In this document: piece by piece, positions 1 to 12,100 of the stretch
Layout: the number at the start of each line of letters is the position of its first letter
How positions within the stretch are numbered: position 1 is the first letter of the stretch
Source: Trichoplusia ni
Lineage: Eukaryota; Arthropoda; Insecta; Lepidoptera; Noctuidae
Length of the DNA: 64,000 bases
Reading direction: 5' to 3'
Assembly: GCF_003590095.1 (NCBI RefSeq)
Contig: NC_039479.1
Span: 11,842,001-11,906,000, forward strand
Program-made: the position numbers and the translations under genes
Notes under the pieces: model-generated
The model's input: only the letters and a program-made list of their open reading frames with translations
Databases searched by the model: none
What the model was told of the DNA's origin: nothing

Positions 1-240
1 AATAATGCTTATTTATTTACTAACAGGGTATTTGACTAAGTCTAAAAATTCAAATCTGTTAAATCCGTCAGTCAGATTTCCAATTAATGTTAGATACGAA
101 ATAGGTAGAAGTAAGGAAGATAAAAAGCACTTAAGTATCATAGTGTGGGCGAAAAACATCACTTGCTAGTGAAAATCGTACTGGTAAGTGAAGTAGGTAT
201 TATTATTACAAATTCCTAAAAAGATAATGAAGGAACTCAC

Positions 241-2461
241 CTCATCACTATCCATATCACTGTCAGCTTCAACAAACTCATCAGCTTGCTCCACAGTCCG
301 CTCCAACTCTCTCTCTAATTCCGGCTCCATCTCTCTCTCAACTTCTTCTTCTTCCTCATCTTCTTTCTCACTTTCACTTGAAATCTCTTCAGCTTTGAGT
401 GCTGCGTCAAATGCCATTTGTGGGAAGTTGTAAATATCATTATACTGAAATTAAAACAAATCAAGTTCTTTATTGTTGTAAAATGTAGTTAGTATTTTTA
501 ATAGATAAAATATAACTCTATCAGATTGTGTTCTTCATAATAAAAAATAACTTTATACATCTAAAATTATGTTTTTCACTTTTGTTATATGGTAATTGTT
601 AAAAACTTTAAAAATTTATTTACTGTACTTTGCTGTTTTATACATGTTAATGTGCATTACTAATTAAATTCAAGGTTTCCATTTTTGAACCTGTAGTACC
701 TCAATCAGCCAAAAAAGACCATATAGTATATGTGAGCTATGATTATAATGAAATTTAAAACATAAATACTGCAATACTTACAGTGCCTTTCTTCAGTCTT
801 TCAAGCAGTTGTTTTTCTATAGCATTGTCTATTCTTGCAGCGACTAAGGCCTTTTCTTCCCTTCTTCTCTCACGCCTTTCTATCTTACGTTGTATGGGAA
901 CCAATTCCTTTCTAAAAATTTAACACTATAAATTAGGTATATAAAGAATTAATTAAAAAATATATATCAACTTTACAATGAATACTATATTTATTGATTT
1001 TGTTAGATCTTTGTAAATAGAATTCATTTAGATGTTACTATGGTGGGCCTACGTACCCTGGCATATACATGTAACCCTGTCATCATGTGGCCAACAGTGC
1101 TTAATATTTCACAATTCATTATCATTGGCACTGGATAATTCAACAGAATGCACTACATTAATTTGTAATTTGTCAGATAAGAGGGTACTTTTTAGAAAAC
1201 AGATCTTAACTACAGTTCTGGGGCAGTGCTCCATAATCCGAAAATTCGATTATCTAACATTGCGTTATAAAAATTTTTTTTTCATTACACAGGTTTACTG
1301 TAAGAAATTATTATAATACTAGCTGTTGCCCGCGGCTTCGTTCCCGTGGGTAGAAGAAGATGTAAGTTATGATTTATACCCCTCCTGTTTTTTTTTCACA
1401 TTTTCCATTGTATCTTCGCTCCTATTAGTCGCAGCGTGATGGTTTATAGCCTAAAGCCTTCCTCGATTAATTGTCTACTCAACACAAAAAGAATTTTTCA
1501 ATTTGGACCAGTAGTTCCTGAGATTAGCGCGTTCAAACAAACAAACAAACAAACAAACTTCAGGTTTATATATTAGTATAGAAGAAGTATAGATAATAAA
1601 AAAAACTTACACTCTTCTAAGTTTCAATTTTCTCATTCGTATGAGATACTGTGTTATTTTGACAAACCTCTGCTTGCATTTCGCCTTTATAAAAGCAGGC
1701 CAGTATAGAAGATTCTCATTGATTTGATATATTGCCTTCTCAAAGTTTCTTGACAGCTTTACTTTTTCCCATTGTTTGGCTGGGAACATTACCCTGAAAA
1801 AATCAACTCGTTTGTATTGTTGGTCCATGAGTTTTATAGGAAAACAGTTAATGACGCCACTTAAATATGTGACACCAGAGTACAAGAAGAATGATTAAAC
1901 TTGTATTTAAGTGAAATTAGGAACCAATTTTGTTGGTTGGCTTGCTTAAAAAAATTCGACATAGATTTAAAAACAAGCATCTCCCGCGCGACTAGAATTA
2001 CTTTCCTTTTTTAAAGTTTTCTCTTAAAATATTATTAAACAAATAAAACCAATTGGTGCTGATCTTTAAATTAAACAAGTTATACCTTTCAGCTGTCTTC
2101 ATAAACAAGTAAATAATACCATTTTCTTCACGAATAGTTGCATATTTACTGTTTGCAAGTGGACACGACGCCCGGCTGCACAAACCAGTCAGGTTGAACT
2201 CATTTCGGCAAAAATGCTGAGTTTTTGTACTGAAATATAAATAACACATATTTAATCATATTTTAAAGATGATAGCTAATATATTTTTCAAGAATTTTAA
2301 ATAATACATACGTTACTTTGTGCGAACAATGTGTCTTGTTGATAATTGCCCACACAACCTATAAACAAAACATAATTTGATCAGGATTTAAAATAAAATA
2401 AATATAAAAGATAACATTATAAAGTCACGTAATTCAATATACTTACGTCGTCGTGCTGCAT
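241..2461 (-). CDS. MAK16: MAK16 homologue, 60S ribosome biogenesis factor (3' end outside window)
   Basis: MAK16 is a nucleolar protein needed for 60S subunit maturation. Six exons on the minus strand splice in frame: 2447-2461, 2312-2358, 2086-2229, 1611-1793, 782-911 and 241-444, giving the first 241 residues. The start MQHDDVVW and the cysteine-rich segment with FCRNEFNLTGLCSR and SCPLANSKYATI are the family signature. NLLYWPAFIKAKCKQRF and ITQYLIRMRKLKLRR follow, then a basic stretch. The last visible exon is very acidic (runs of Glu and Asp), as is usual at the MAK16 C-terminus. It ends at a good donor (GAG|gtgag), so the remaining tail exon lies left of the window. The start codon is 643 bp from that of the divergent CENP-E gene, so they probably share a promoter region. 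The identification rests on recalled family sequence and is strong. Confidence 0.93.
1319..1582 (-). mobile_element. Non-autonomous Helitron
   Basis: Read on the minus strand, this starts near TCTATACTAATATATAAACC, continues with (TTTG)n and a 'GCGCTAATCTCAGGAACTAC' type body, and ends in a GC-rich hairpin followed by CTAG (CCGCGGGCAACAGCTAG). This is a very common lepidopteran small Helitron. It lies between MAK16 exons 4 and 5. Confidence 0.75.
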
Positions 2462-3104
2462 GTTAAAATTAAAGGTTCTTTTACTAACTGTAAATAATAA
2501 TCACATGGACTGACAAATAATAACCTCAACACAATACGGTACGCGAATGACAACTATTTTGACAATGACATTGGCTAGGAATGCGTCCTAATAGAGATTG
2601 ACTAAAGCGTGTTTGCATAATATTATAGGTAATTTATGATAAAAAATATGTTTGGAGTGTTATTAATCAGCATAAAAACTCGGGTACAATTTTTTTGTTT
2701 TGATTTTTTGGAGATTTGTGTCACAAAATTTAATAATGGTTTAAGTTTACTTTATGATGAGATTAAAGGCGAAAGTTAGTTAGCTACTGTACTTTACTTC
2801 ACTTATTATTTAATAAAATACAAAGTAAAAAAAAAATATATTATATTCCATCATAAAAAATTAGTAAATATCGATTTTAAACAAGGACAATTTTAGTAGC
2901 ACAACACTTTTTCTAATTCTATTTTTTCAGTTTGAAATCGTATGTCGGTTATTTTAGTGTCCTGTCTGTTTACGTTTGTTCTATTAACGCAAAAAATTGC
3001 TTAGGCCGCATATGCGAAAATGTCGAAAGCGTTTGATCTACATATCCTTAGTTAGTTCCAACATTTATACCTTATTGGAAGTTGTAGTTAAATAATGAAA
3101 GAAA
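2462..3104. promoter_or_regulatory. Divergent promoter region MAK16 / CENP-E
   Basis: This 643 bp AT-rich spacer separates the ATG codons of two divergently transcribed genes and must hold both promoters and 5' UTRs. I see no convincing TATA box and could not place transcription starts. A short upstream ORF lies at 3095-3112, next to the CENP-E start. Confidence 0.6.
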
Positions 3105-3112
3105 ATGAGTGA
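3095..3112 (+). other. Upstream ORF overlapping the CENP-E start codon
   Basis: An ATG at 3095 opens a five-codon frame (MKENE, stop TGA 3110-3112) that runs across the main ATG at 3105 in another frame. Its -3 base is A, a favourable context. If the mRNA includes it, it would reduce initiation at the main start. The transcription start is unknown, so its presence in the mRNA is inferred. Confidence 0.5.
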
Positions 3113-6100
3113 CAATATAAAAGTAGTTGTCAAAGTTAGACCTCTAATTTCACGTGAAATAGAAGATAAACTTTCTTACCAGTGGCAAGTGAAGAATAAC
3201 AAACTTACACAGCTTGACCACAATGGAAAACCTCTTGGACAGTGTTTTACCTTTGGTGAGTGTACCGTAATAAAAATAACCCTTTATAATGACTAAATAA
3301 GTAAATCAGTGCGTCATAGAATTGAAGGCTATTGTAAAAAAAGCTGAGATAGTTAATCAAGTATTTGAATTATATTTCAGACAAGGTTTATGACCAGGAT
3401 GCGAAAACATCCGATGTGTACGAAGACGTTGCGAAGCCGATCGTGGAGGCGGCCACGGCTGGCTTCAATGGCACTATATTTGCCTATGGACAGACATCAT
3501 CAGGCAAGACGTATACCATGACAGGGACTGAGAGTGCTCCCGGAATCATCCCGCTGGCTGTGCTTAACCTATTTGAGATCATTAAGAATGCGCCCAACCG
3601 TGACTTCTTAGTAAGGTGAGTACATTATGTGCAGCACAAAACACCTTATAAGTGTTTTTTCTAATATCCTAACATACTATAGACTGAATTATCTTATGCC
3701 TGTTAGAAAATAAAAGAGTCTTAGATGCCTATTATCTACTGAGACTAAAATGCAATTATTTACATGTTACAACTGTTAAACTTTTCTACCAATGGAAGAC
3801 TGAAAATGTAATTTAGGTCTTTTGCATTCTCTAAATGATGAAGTACTAAGTGGAAACAACAATAAATCGTTTTGTCTTGCCATTTTTCTGATCACTGTTG
3901 GGTAAGTTTATAAAATCTGTGTCTGCGCTGATACATTGTCGACATAACTAATTCTAATTTTCATTGTAATTGTTATAAAATATTAATTACCTTGAATTAA
4001 TTATTTATCTTACATGTACATTTTGTATCCCATTAAAATTTGTCTGTGAAGGTTAGTTAGGCAAATGCTCCACATATTATGCAGAATCCATTTGAATTAG
4101 CTAAAAGTAAGCAAAGTAATTAAAAAAAAAAAATGAAATATGAATTGGGGCTAAAAATTATTGTAATCAAATCTTAGCATCAACGTAACAGTCAGAACAT
4201 AAAAAAAATGAAACAATATTTCTAATGACTTAATTTGCATGTTATCAGTAAGATATGATTAAATTTGATATACATTAAATACTTATATAACTATATACAT
4301 ATGTGTATTCTCCACGTATTAGATTATTATCAAGAGGTCGACAAAATATGTAGGCCAAGAGTGCTTGTATTGAATTATAATAACACTTTTAAATAATTGA
4401 AAATGTTCAGTAGACCATATTATATACTGGAACATACTTTCAATAAAGTGAAGTGTAAACCTTAAATGAATTCAAAATTGTTTTAAAAACAGTTGACTAT
4501 TTATTTTCCATTTTAATGCAAAGACATGAAAAACCTATAACAAGTGATTGATAGTTAAGTAAAAGCTCTTTCAATAGTGAAGTGAAAATGTAAATTCAAG
4601 TGAGAAATTATTTAGGAAAAAAATTGACTTTGTTGGTTATCATGCTGTCTATCATACAACTTATTTTATATGTGAAGGACAGGTATTTCCACCTTCTATT
4701 GAGTTAAAAGAAATATGACCTCCAGTGAATATTCAAAAAATGATATATGTTTTAATCATAATATATCCCTTCTTTTCTGTACACAAATGGAATGAGAGTG
4801 AGTGAAGGATAAACTGCCTTTCAGTTTTCTGCCTTCGAATTTATGTGTATTATATGTGAAAGCTCGAATAGTATGCTAAAGCTTTTTTTTTTCTTTTTAT
4901 TGTATGAAAATAAAATACATCCAATCATTAAAAATAAATATTTCTATCCTGACTTTTATTAGGTAGTTTACCAACTTTAGAGTAGATGTATTGTGTAAAA
5001 TAATCTGAATCAATATAATTGAACTGTACAAAAACTTCCCTTGTAATATTTCCTGAATGATTGAGTTGCAGCCAGTATACTAATAATAAATCAACAGTAC
5101 CAAAGTAAAATGTAAGCAAGTTTTAAACAAAGCAAAATGGTACAATACATCTATACATACAAGAGTATTGTTCCCGGAAGGTCTAAACAAAAGATCTGCG
5201 TACTTGCTAGCTTACTTGCAAGCTTTTTTTAAATAGTCTTTCTTATGATGAATTAATTAACTAACTAACTTTATTTGAATTTGCCGTTACAAGTTTAAAT
5301 AAACTTGGGGCGCGAGGCCCCGGGCGATTGCCCTGTTCGCCACCCCCTAAGGCCGCCACTGCTTGTACAAGTTTCCAAATTATTACTTTACTGTCTACTT
5401 TTCAGGGTGTCCTACATAGAAATTTATAATGAGACCATCAATGACCTATTGTGTGGGGAAAAAAAAGACATTAAAGTAATGGAATCAATACATGGTTTGA
5501 AGATAGATTCCACAGTAAAGGTCACTTCTTCTCCTGAGGAAGTTCTCGATGCAATAAAAGAGGTACTATTGGATTTAATTATTTGAACCTGATTCAGAAA
5601 TGATTCTCTTAATCAAAAATTGCGATTTTAGAGACTATTTTAGCTCCGGCTTTTGTTTTTTAGCTCTCTGTTTTGCAATACCATCTTAGTTGACTTGCAC
5701 GGATAGCCGAGTGGTTGAGGTCACCATGCCAAACCCACTGTGCGCGTCGTGTCGCGGGTTCGATCCCCGCGTAGGACAAGCATTTGTGTATTCCTCAAAA
5801 ATGTTAGTAAACCCCCCGCGACACAAGGATTAATTTCCTTACTGCGGAAGTCGTTTTTTTTTAAAAAAGTAAAAGTAAAAGTTCCATTTCTACCAGTCTG
5901 AATAAAATACTTTTTATTTTTTAGGGAGAAGCCAATAGACAAAAAGGTGCCACAATTATGAATGAGCAAAGCAGCAGATCTCATTCAATATTTCAAATTG
6001 TGAGTAATGTAAAATGATAATTCTGCAAACCTTGAAGAATTATCAGTTTTTCTTTTTGTTATTTACTGTAAGTTAAATTGAAAGCAGTAGCTTGTGTTGA

Positions 6101-9100
6101 ATATTTTTTATGCAGAGCTTATTGAAAACTAGTAGTTCATATAAGGAGGATGACCTGAGAAACACCCACTAATTTAGCTTACATCACCGAGACTGAGTTT
6201 TTACAGTTTTTTTTGCAGCATTAAGGAATCTAGTCCATATGAATAATTATCATAATTATTTTTGCCATATTATTACTATACGATCTTAATGAGAGCTTAC
6301 CAATAACAATAAATACTCAAGTACGTAGCAAGCGACGCAGGAGAAGGTGTTATCTATAACCTGGTTAGCTAGATCCAAATACATATATTCTCATTTCAGA
6401 CAATAGAATCTCGTGAACACGTGGAAGGGGAAGAGGAGGTCGGCTGTGTGAACGTATCCCAACTGAACCTCGTTGACTTGGCCGGGTCGGAGCGGGCCGG
6501 ACAGACCGGCGCCACCGGAATGCGGTTCAAGGAAGGCACCCATATCAACAAGTCACTGTCAAGTTTGGCTCTCGTTATCAAACAACTTTCTGAAAATAAC
6601 CAGTGAGTAATCTTATAAACTTAATCCACCTTTTATTTACATTTGAGTTGGAAAGCAGGATTTCTGTGGAAGCAAGATGTGTGTTGCACTTGGGTGACGT
6701 CTCGCATTCATGAATGTCAGCATTCTGCTGTAAGAACTTACAGCGCTTGTTGTAAGCGCGATGAAACTTGGCTTGGCCAGTGGCGTAGCTAAGGGGGGGG
6801 GGGCGGAGGGGCGGACCGCCCTAGGCGCCACTATCAGGAGGGCGGCAAAATTGAGAAAAGGCAGCAAATTGTTGTGTTAAATTTCGATGTTCCACGCGCG
6901 AACGAAACAAACAAACAATAACAAACTTGAACAACTTATTTAGTGTTTATTTTTGTTTTCAGATTTGTTAATTACCGTGATAGTAAACTGACTCGTATTT
7001 TACAAAACTCTCTCGGCGGTAACGCTAAAACCAGTATCATATGCGCCGTGACTCCTGCAGCTATTGAGGAAACTATATCCACTTTGCAGTAAGTCTGAAC
7101 ATGCTGCTTTACAACTCAACTATTTTTTTATTCTGCTCATTCTATCATTATCCTATTTGGTTGTGCTAATAAAACAGTCGCATGAAATTAATTCGCATTA
7201 CACAGACTATGTATATGTTTTTACACTTACAGTTTTATATTGTTCTAGGTTTGCAAACCGCGCTAAAGCTATAAAGAATAAACCAGAGGTAAATGAAGTC
7301 TCCACTGACAAATCTATGATCCAGAGCCTAACAAAAGAAATGTCCATACTAAAGGCACAGTTGGAGAGCAAGAAAACTTTAGAGGTAAATTATTTTTATT
7401 TATTATATTAGGTTTCCGCACGATATGATCCTTCACCAAAGAGAAAGTACAAATTACTTTCAAAAAGTTTTACGGCGCTGGGATCAAACCTGCACCTCGT
7501 GCATACATGTGTCATTCCGCAAGGCCACTACGACATTCATAGAAAACATAATAACCAATACAATTTGTTTTTCAGCAAGACAATTACAAACTACAGAATA
7601 AGATAGCGAATTTACAGAAGCTTATATTAAATGGGTTTGCTCAAAGACGCAGTGTCGAGATCATAAGTGGGCCGAGGCGAAAGCTTCAACAGCCCAGAAG
7701 GATAACAATATCTACGCTACATACTATTGAAGATGAACCGATTGTTCCTATCCCGAAGTTCTGTACACCCAGCTTGAAATATAAGTAAGTGATATTAATC
7801 TTAGTATATATTTAAATAAATAAGAATTTTAATTGTAATATGTAGTAAATTAACGATATTTTGTTGGATAATACATTTGTTAATTTTCGAGTTGTCTTTT
7901 AGACTGCCGTAGCGCCCGTGACGCTTCTAGATTCAGAATCACTATATGTATAAAGGACGTGTTAAAGCTAGCTAAAAGAACTATACCAGAATTATTATAG
8001 ACATAGATAAAAATCTGGAAGGAACACTAGTTTTTAGCCCGAAAAAAAATATGTATATTTTTCCGTTGCATGTGCAAAAAAATGTATATCCCTCAGGTCC
8101 ATTCAGTCAGTTTGAGCCAGGGCTTTGACTGCTGTACCAAACTTAAATATCTAATAAATCGCTGCTCTCGTTTTATGTACCACTTGATATGGACTGCACG
8201 GATAGCCGAGTGATTGAGGTTACTACGCCCACTCACTGTACGAGACGTGTCGCGGGTTCAATCCCCGCGTAGAACAAGCATTTGTATGATCCTCGAATGT
8301 TTGTTCTGAGTCTGGGTGTCTTTGTGCATGTGACTTGTATGTCCACAGCGAACACTTGTCTCACATAACTAGATATTGATAAGGTAGCGGCATTGAAGAA
8401 ATGTTTCTAGAAAGCGCCCCATAATTTCTTTGATTTATCCCTCTTTTCCATAATTTGAATTATTTTGAAATTTATTTTCTACATTTTTGTTCGCATTATT
8501 TATAAAAGCGTGGTTTCTTAAAACTATTTTTCATTTAAACAAAGAAAAAAAAAAGATACCCAACACAGCAATGTGTATATATTATAAGACATTAACACCC
8601 GTGTGTTTGTTCCTGCAGCCCGCAGCTGATCCCAGTCCCGCCGCCGTCCCGCAGCAGCGCGGCGCTGGCCAGCGTGGCCGAGGAGGCGCAGCTGCTCACC
8701 ACGCCGCCCAAGACTCGCGCCATACACTTCAGCGGCGAAGTCATTGAACTCGGTTATTATTAGTCTTATTACAGTTTCACACATACCAGCTTTCTTCTTA
8801 TCGTATGGTTGTAAATCCTGCGTTTTGAGTGTTAAATGCCCGTAGGCCTCTGAGAGAAATAAAGCAGCCTTATAATTGACCGAATTCTGAACAAGGGTTT
8901 CTTCCCATAAATAAAAAATAACCGGGGTGAGCTAAAAAAACCGTTTAAAAATAGGGATGACGACAATTTTTTTTTTCAGTGTCTGTCTTGTGGTTTAATG
9001 TATAATAATTGAGATGTATTTTTATTTTTTCCCGCAAACAAAATTGGTTAAGTTACAGCGAATGAAACTTACGCGTGACGTCAAGATTAGGCATATTTTT

Positions 9101-12100
9101 TTCTTTATTGTTAAGTCAGAAACCCCTTCTACTAAACATTACATTTTATCTTTGTAAATTTATCAGAAGAAGGAAAAACCACGTGTCTAATGTTTTTCAA
9201 TTATCTAACTGAAGAACTAAATAGATTTTTACTTTTTATAGCCACTCGTCACCCCTATTGCATTGATAGTCACACTCCTTTTCTTCACCATCTTATAAGT
9301 TAATAACAATCTCTTTTTAGTTTCCCATTTTGTACTGTTTCCATTAATGTCACAGACTCCTCCCTCCATATTTACAGACAGTGATGATGACACGACACAC
9401 GATGACGGCCAGACTTGTTCACCTATTCACAAATGTTATGGTATGTTTAAGCATTATTAAAATGTTATTTATTCTTGTATGTACGGTATTTTTGTATTAA
9501 TATGATTGTTCATTATTCAGGATCATCTAAAACACCACCTTGTGTGCTTAGAAAGAATGTTAAAGAAGCTGAGAAAAACCTTAAAGATATTGTTGAATGG
9601 ACTGAAAGAGAGAAAATGTATGCTCCCAGTGTGGTAAGTCGTAAAATGCATTTCATACATTAAGTGTAACTGCTAACTGTTTGCCCTGCCGTATTTATTA
9701 CCCGTGAATAAAATGTATCTTTTTGTCCAAAGTGTCAACTAACTCCATAGTTATTTTATTAAGATTGATTCATCCGTTTAAGCATTGTAATTATTTCAGA
9801 CAGACATACACATTTCCAACTCACGCCTCTATAATTTCCTTTAAATAAAGACAAGTAATCATCCTGTTAAGAGATAATCCAATAAATTCTTGCAGCACAT
9901 TATCTCATATCTGTAAACACTTAATAAACTCCTATAAACTTATTCTTAGGTTGAATATATGGAAAAATTAGAACAAAACATGTCTGTGATAGCCACATTA
10001 CGAGACGACATTGAAAGACTGAGTCAACAGAGCAAAGAAAAGGATTCAAAAATTGATCAATTACAAAGCAAAATAAACAAAGCTGAAGAGGACATCAAAG
10101 TCTCTAAGGTAAGCACATTATTATATTTAGCTTGTTCTGCTCCTTTGCTGGTAAAGGAATACATTTCTTCCAGCTGTTCTCGTCTCACGCATATAAAACC
10201 ATACAGTATGTGAGTTTCTTATAGAAGATTTCTCCTGTTATGTATAGAGGAGAAGTAACGTTTGATTACAGTAAAAACACGTCCCCTTTCGTGCTGACAA
10301 TAACATATGCATAACTACATTCGTTTTGGCATCAGTCTTGACAGAGTGGATGTTATCATTACTGAAAAGTTCACAACTCTAGCAAGTTTTAAAATGCCTA
10401 TTATACCTTACTACAAGCAGATATGTCTTGCTATAGGAAACTCAACCTTAAAATAAGGAGGATTTCTTGTCCCACCTTATTTTCTCATAATGCCTTATAG
10501 TCTCAAACTAAGCAAAGCTTGTATTACGAGTATTATAGACAACTGCTCAACATATTATTAAACACACATAAATTCAGGGGAAACAAACGATCGTTTACCT
10601 TCAATCTATACATATAATAAAATTGTAGAAAAGTGAAAACTGTACATTGAATATTTTTAAAAAAGAATAATTGGAGGGTGGTCTACGAACGATTCCGATG
10701 CCGAAAATATGATTTTTAGAATTTTTGTCTGTTTGTCTGTTTGTCTGTTTGTCTGTTTGTCTGTATGTATGTCCGGAAAGATCTCGGAAAGTACTGGATA
10801 GATTTGATTCATATTTTCAGAGAATATCAACAAGAGGTCCGGTCAACATACTTTTTACTTATTATCTCGCTTTTCGTTACAGGGGGTGAGCAGGAGCCTT
10901 TTATATCTGTACACAAATATCAAATTATCTCATAAAGTACTGAATATATTTCGTTCAAATTTTGCATGAACCTTATCGTACACATGATACAACAAATATA
11001 CAAAAACCATAACGCTACTATGCAGGGGGCATGAGCAGTAAAGTTTTAAATTTTTGGACTCACCCGTAACATCGTGTAATACAATTATGAAGTGTATTTT
11101 CACCCCATTGAGTAGTAGGCAACACGGTCATCAATTTACTCAAAAAACATCACGCTATTTATCTTAAGACTTTTGGCAGAGCAATAATATTTTTTCGAAA
11201 GTAAATCAATTTCACAAAATCAGTCATTTTATTCTCTTTTAAGTCTAATGTAGACCTAGCGCGACAATAATTAAAATAAAAGAAACATAAACTATTAATA
11301 CTTTTATTATTATTCTTTTGATGCAAATGTTACTTCGTAATCGGTATATTCTTGAAACAAAGGAACTTAAATTATTTTTATTTTTATTGATGTACTAAAA
11401 TTACTCAAGTTCAAATGTGGAATGCCGTAATATGATTTTGTATTTATTTACGATATGTGTACTATGTCTGTAGCTCGGTAATGGTGGCGATGCTACTTCA
11501 AGATAAAAGAATTCGTAGTGACACTCAACCCAAAGTTGCATGTAGTTCACATTGATCTCATCTATAATTATGCATAACAATAAATTACTGAACGACACAG
11601 TTAATTATATTACCTTGGTTCATCTGTAACAACTAGCAACAGAAATATAAACTTTCAAACAAAAAAAAGCCTTTCAAACAATGAAATAATGTTTTCTTAA
11701 ATTTGCAACATTACATAGGCCAAAAGTATTTCGGATAGAAAAGCCCAGAAAACTTGCATAAAACTTCATAATAGGTATGCAATGTGAAAGATTTATGAGA
11801 CTAAAGCTATCAATCAATAAGAGCGTACGCTAAAAGGTTTTTGACATTACGTATCTATTGATAAAACAATGTCTACTGATACCTGGGATATTTCAATATT
11901 TTAACGATTTGATTGGTCTACATCCGCCATTACAGAGAACGCACACGTGGCCTTTCCAAAGATTCCTTTAACAATTTATTGTAATCTCTACTTATTTAAA
12001 ATTTTCTTCTTTCGCACCCTTTTAAAAACAGGGGAAGGAACAAGACTGAATGAATTTCTGAGATCCCAAAGCTAAGCCGACGAGGATTAGGAACATATTT

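Noticed and set aside
227..433. Ser-rich plus-strand frame at the left edge
   Set aside because: It is the complement of the acidic MAK16 exon 241-444; serine codons arise from the reverse of Glu and Asp codons.
5697..5790. tRNA-like sequence with A- and B-box motifs (also at 8194, 28486, 33360)
   Set aside because: The same head recurs with a common non-tRNA body and the acceptor stem does not pair, so these are SINE heads and not tRNA genes.
10727..10765. (TGTCTGTT)n and other short repeats (about 1537, 25385) considered as a CRISPR-like array
   Set aside because: They are simple microsatellites without unique spacers, and the genome is eukaryotic.
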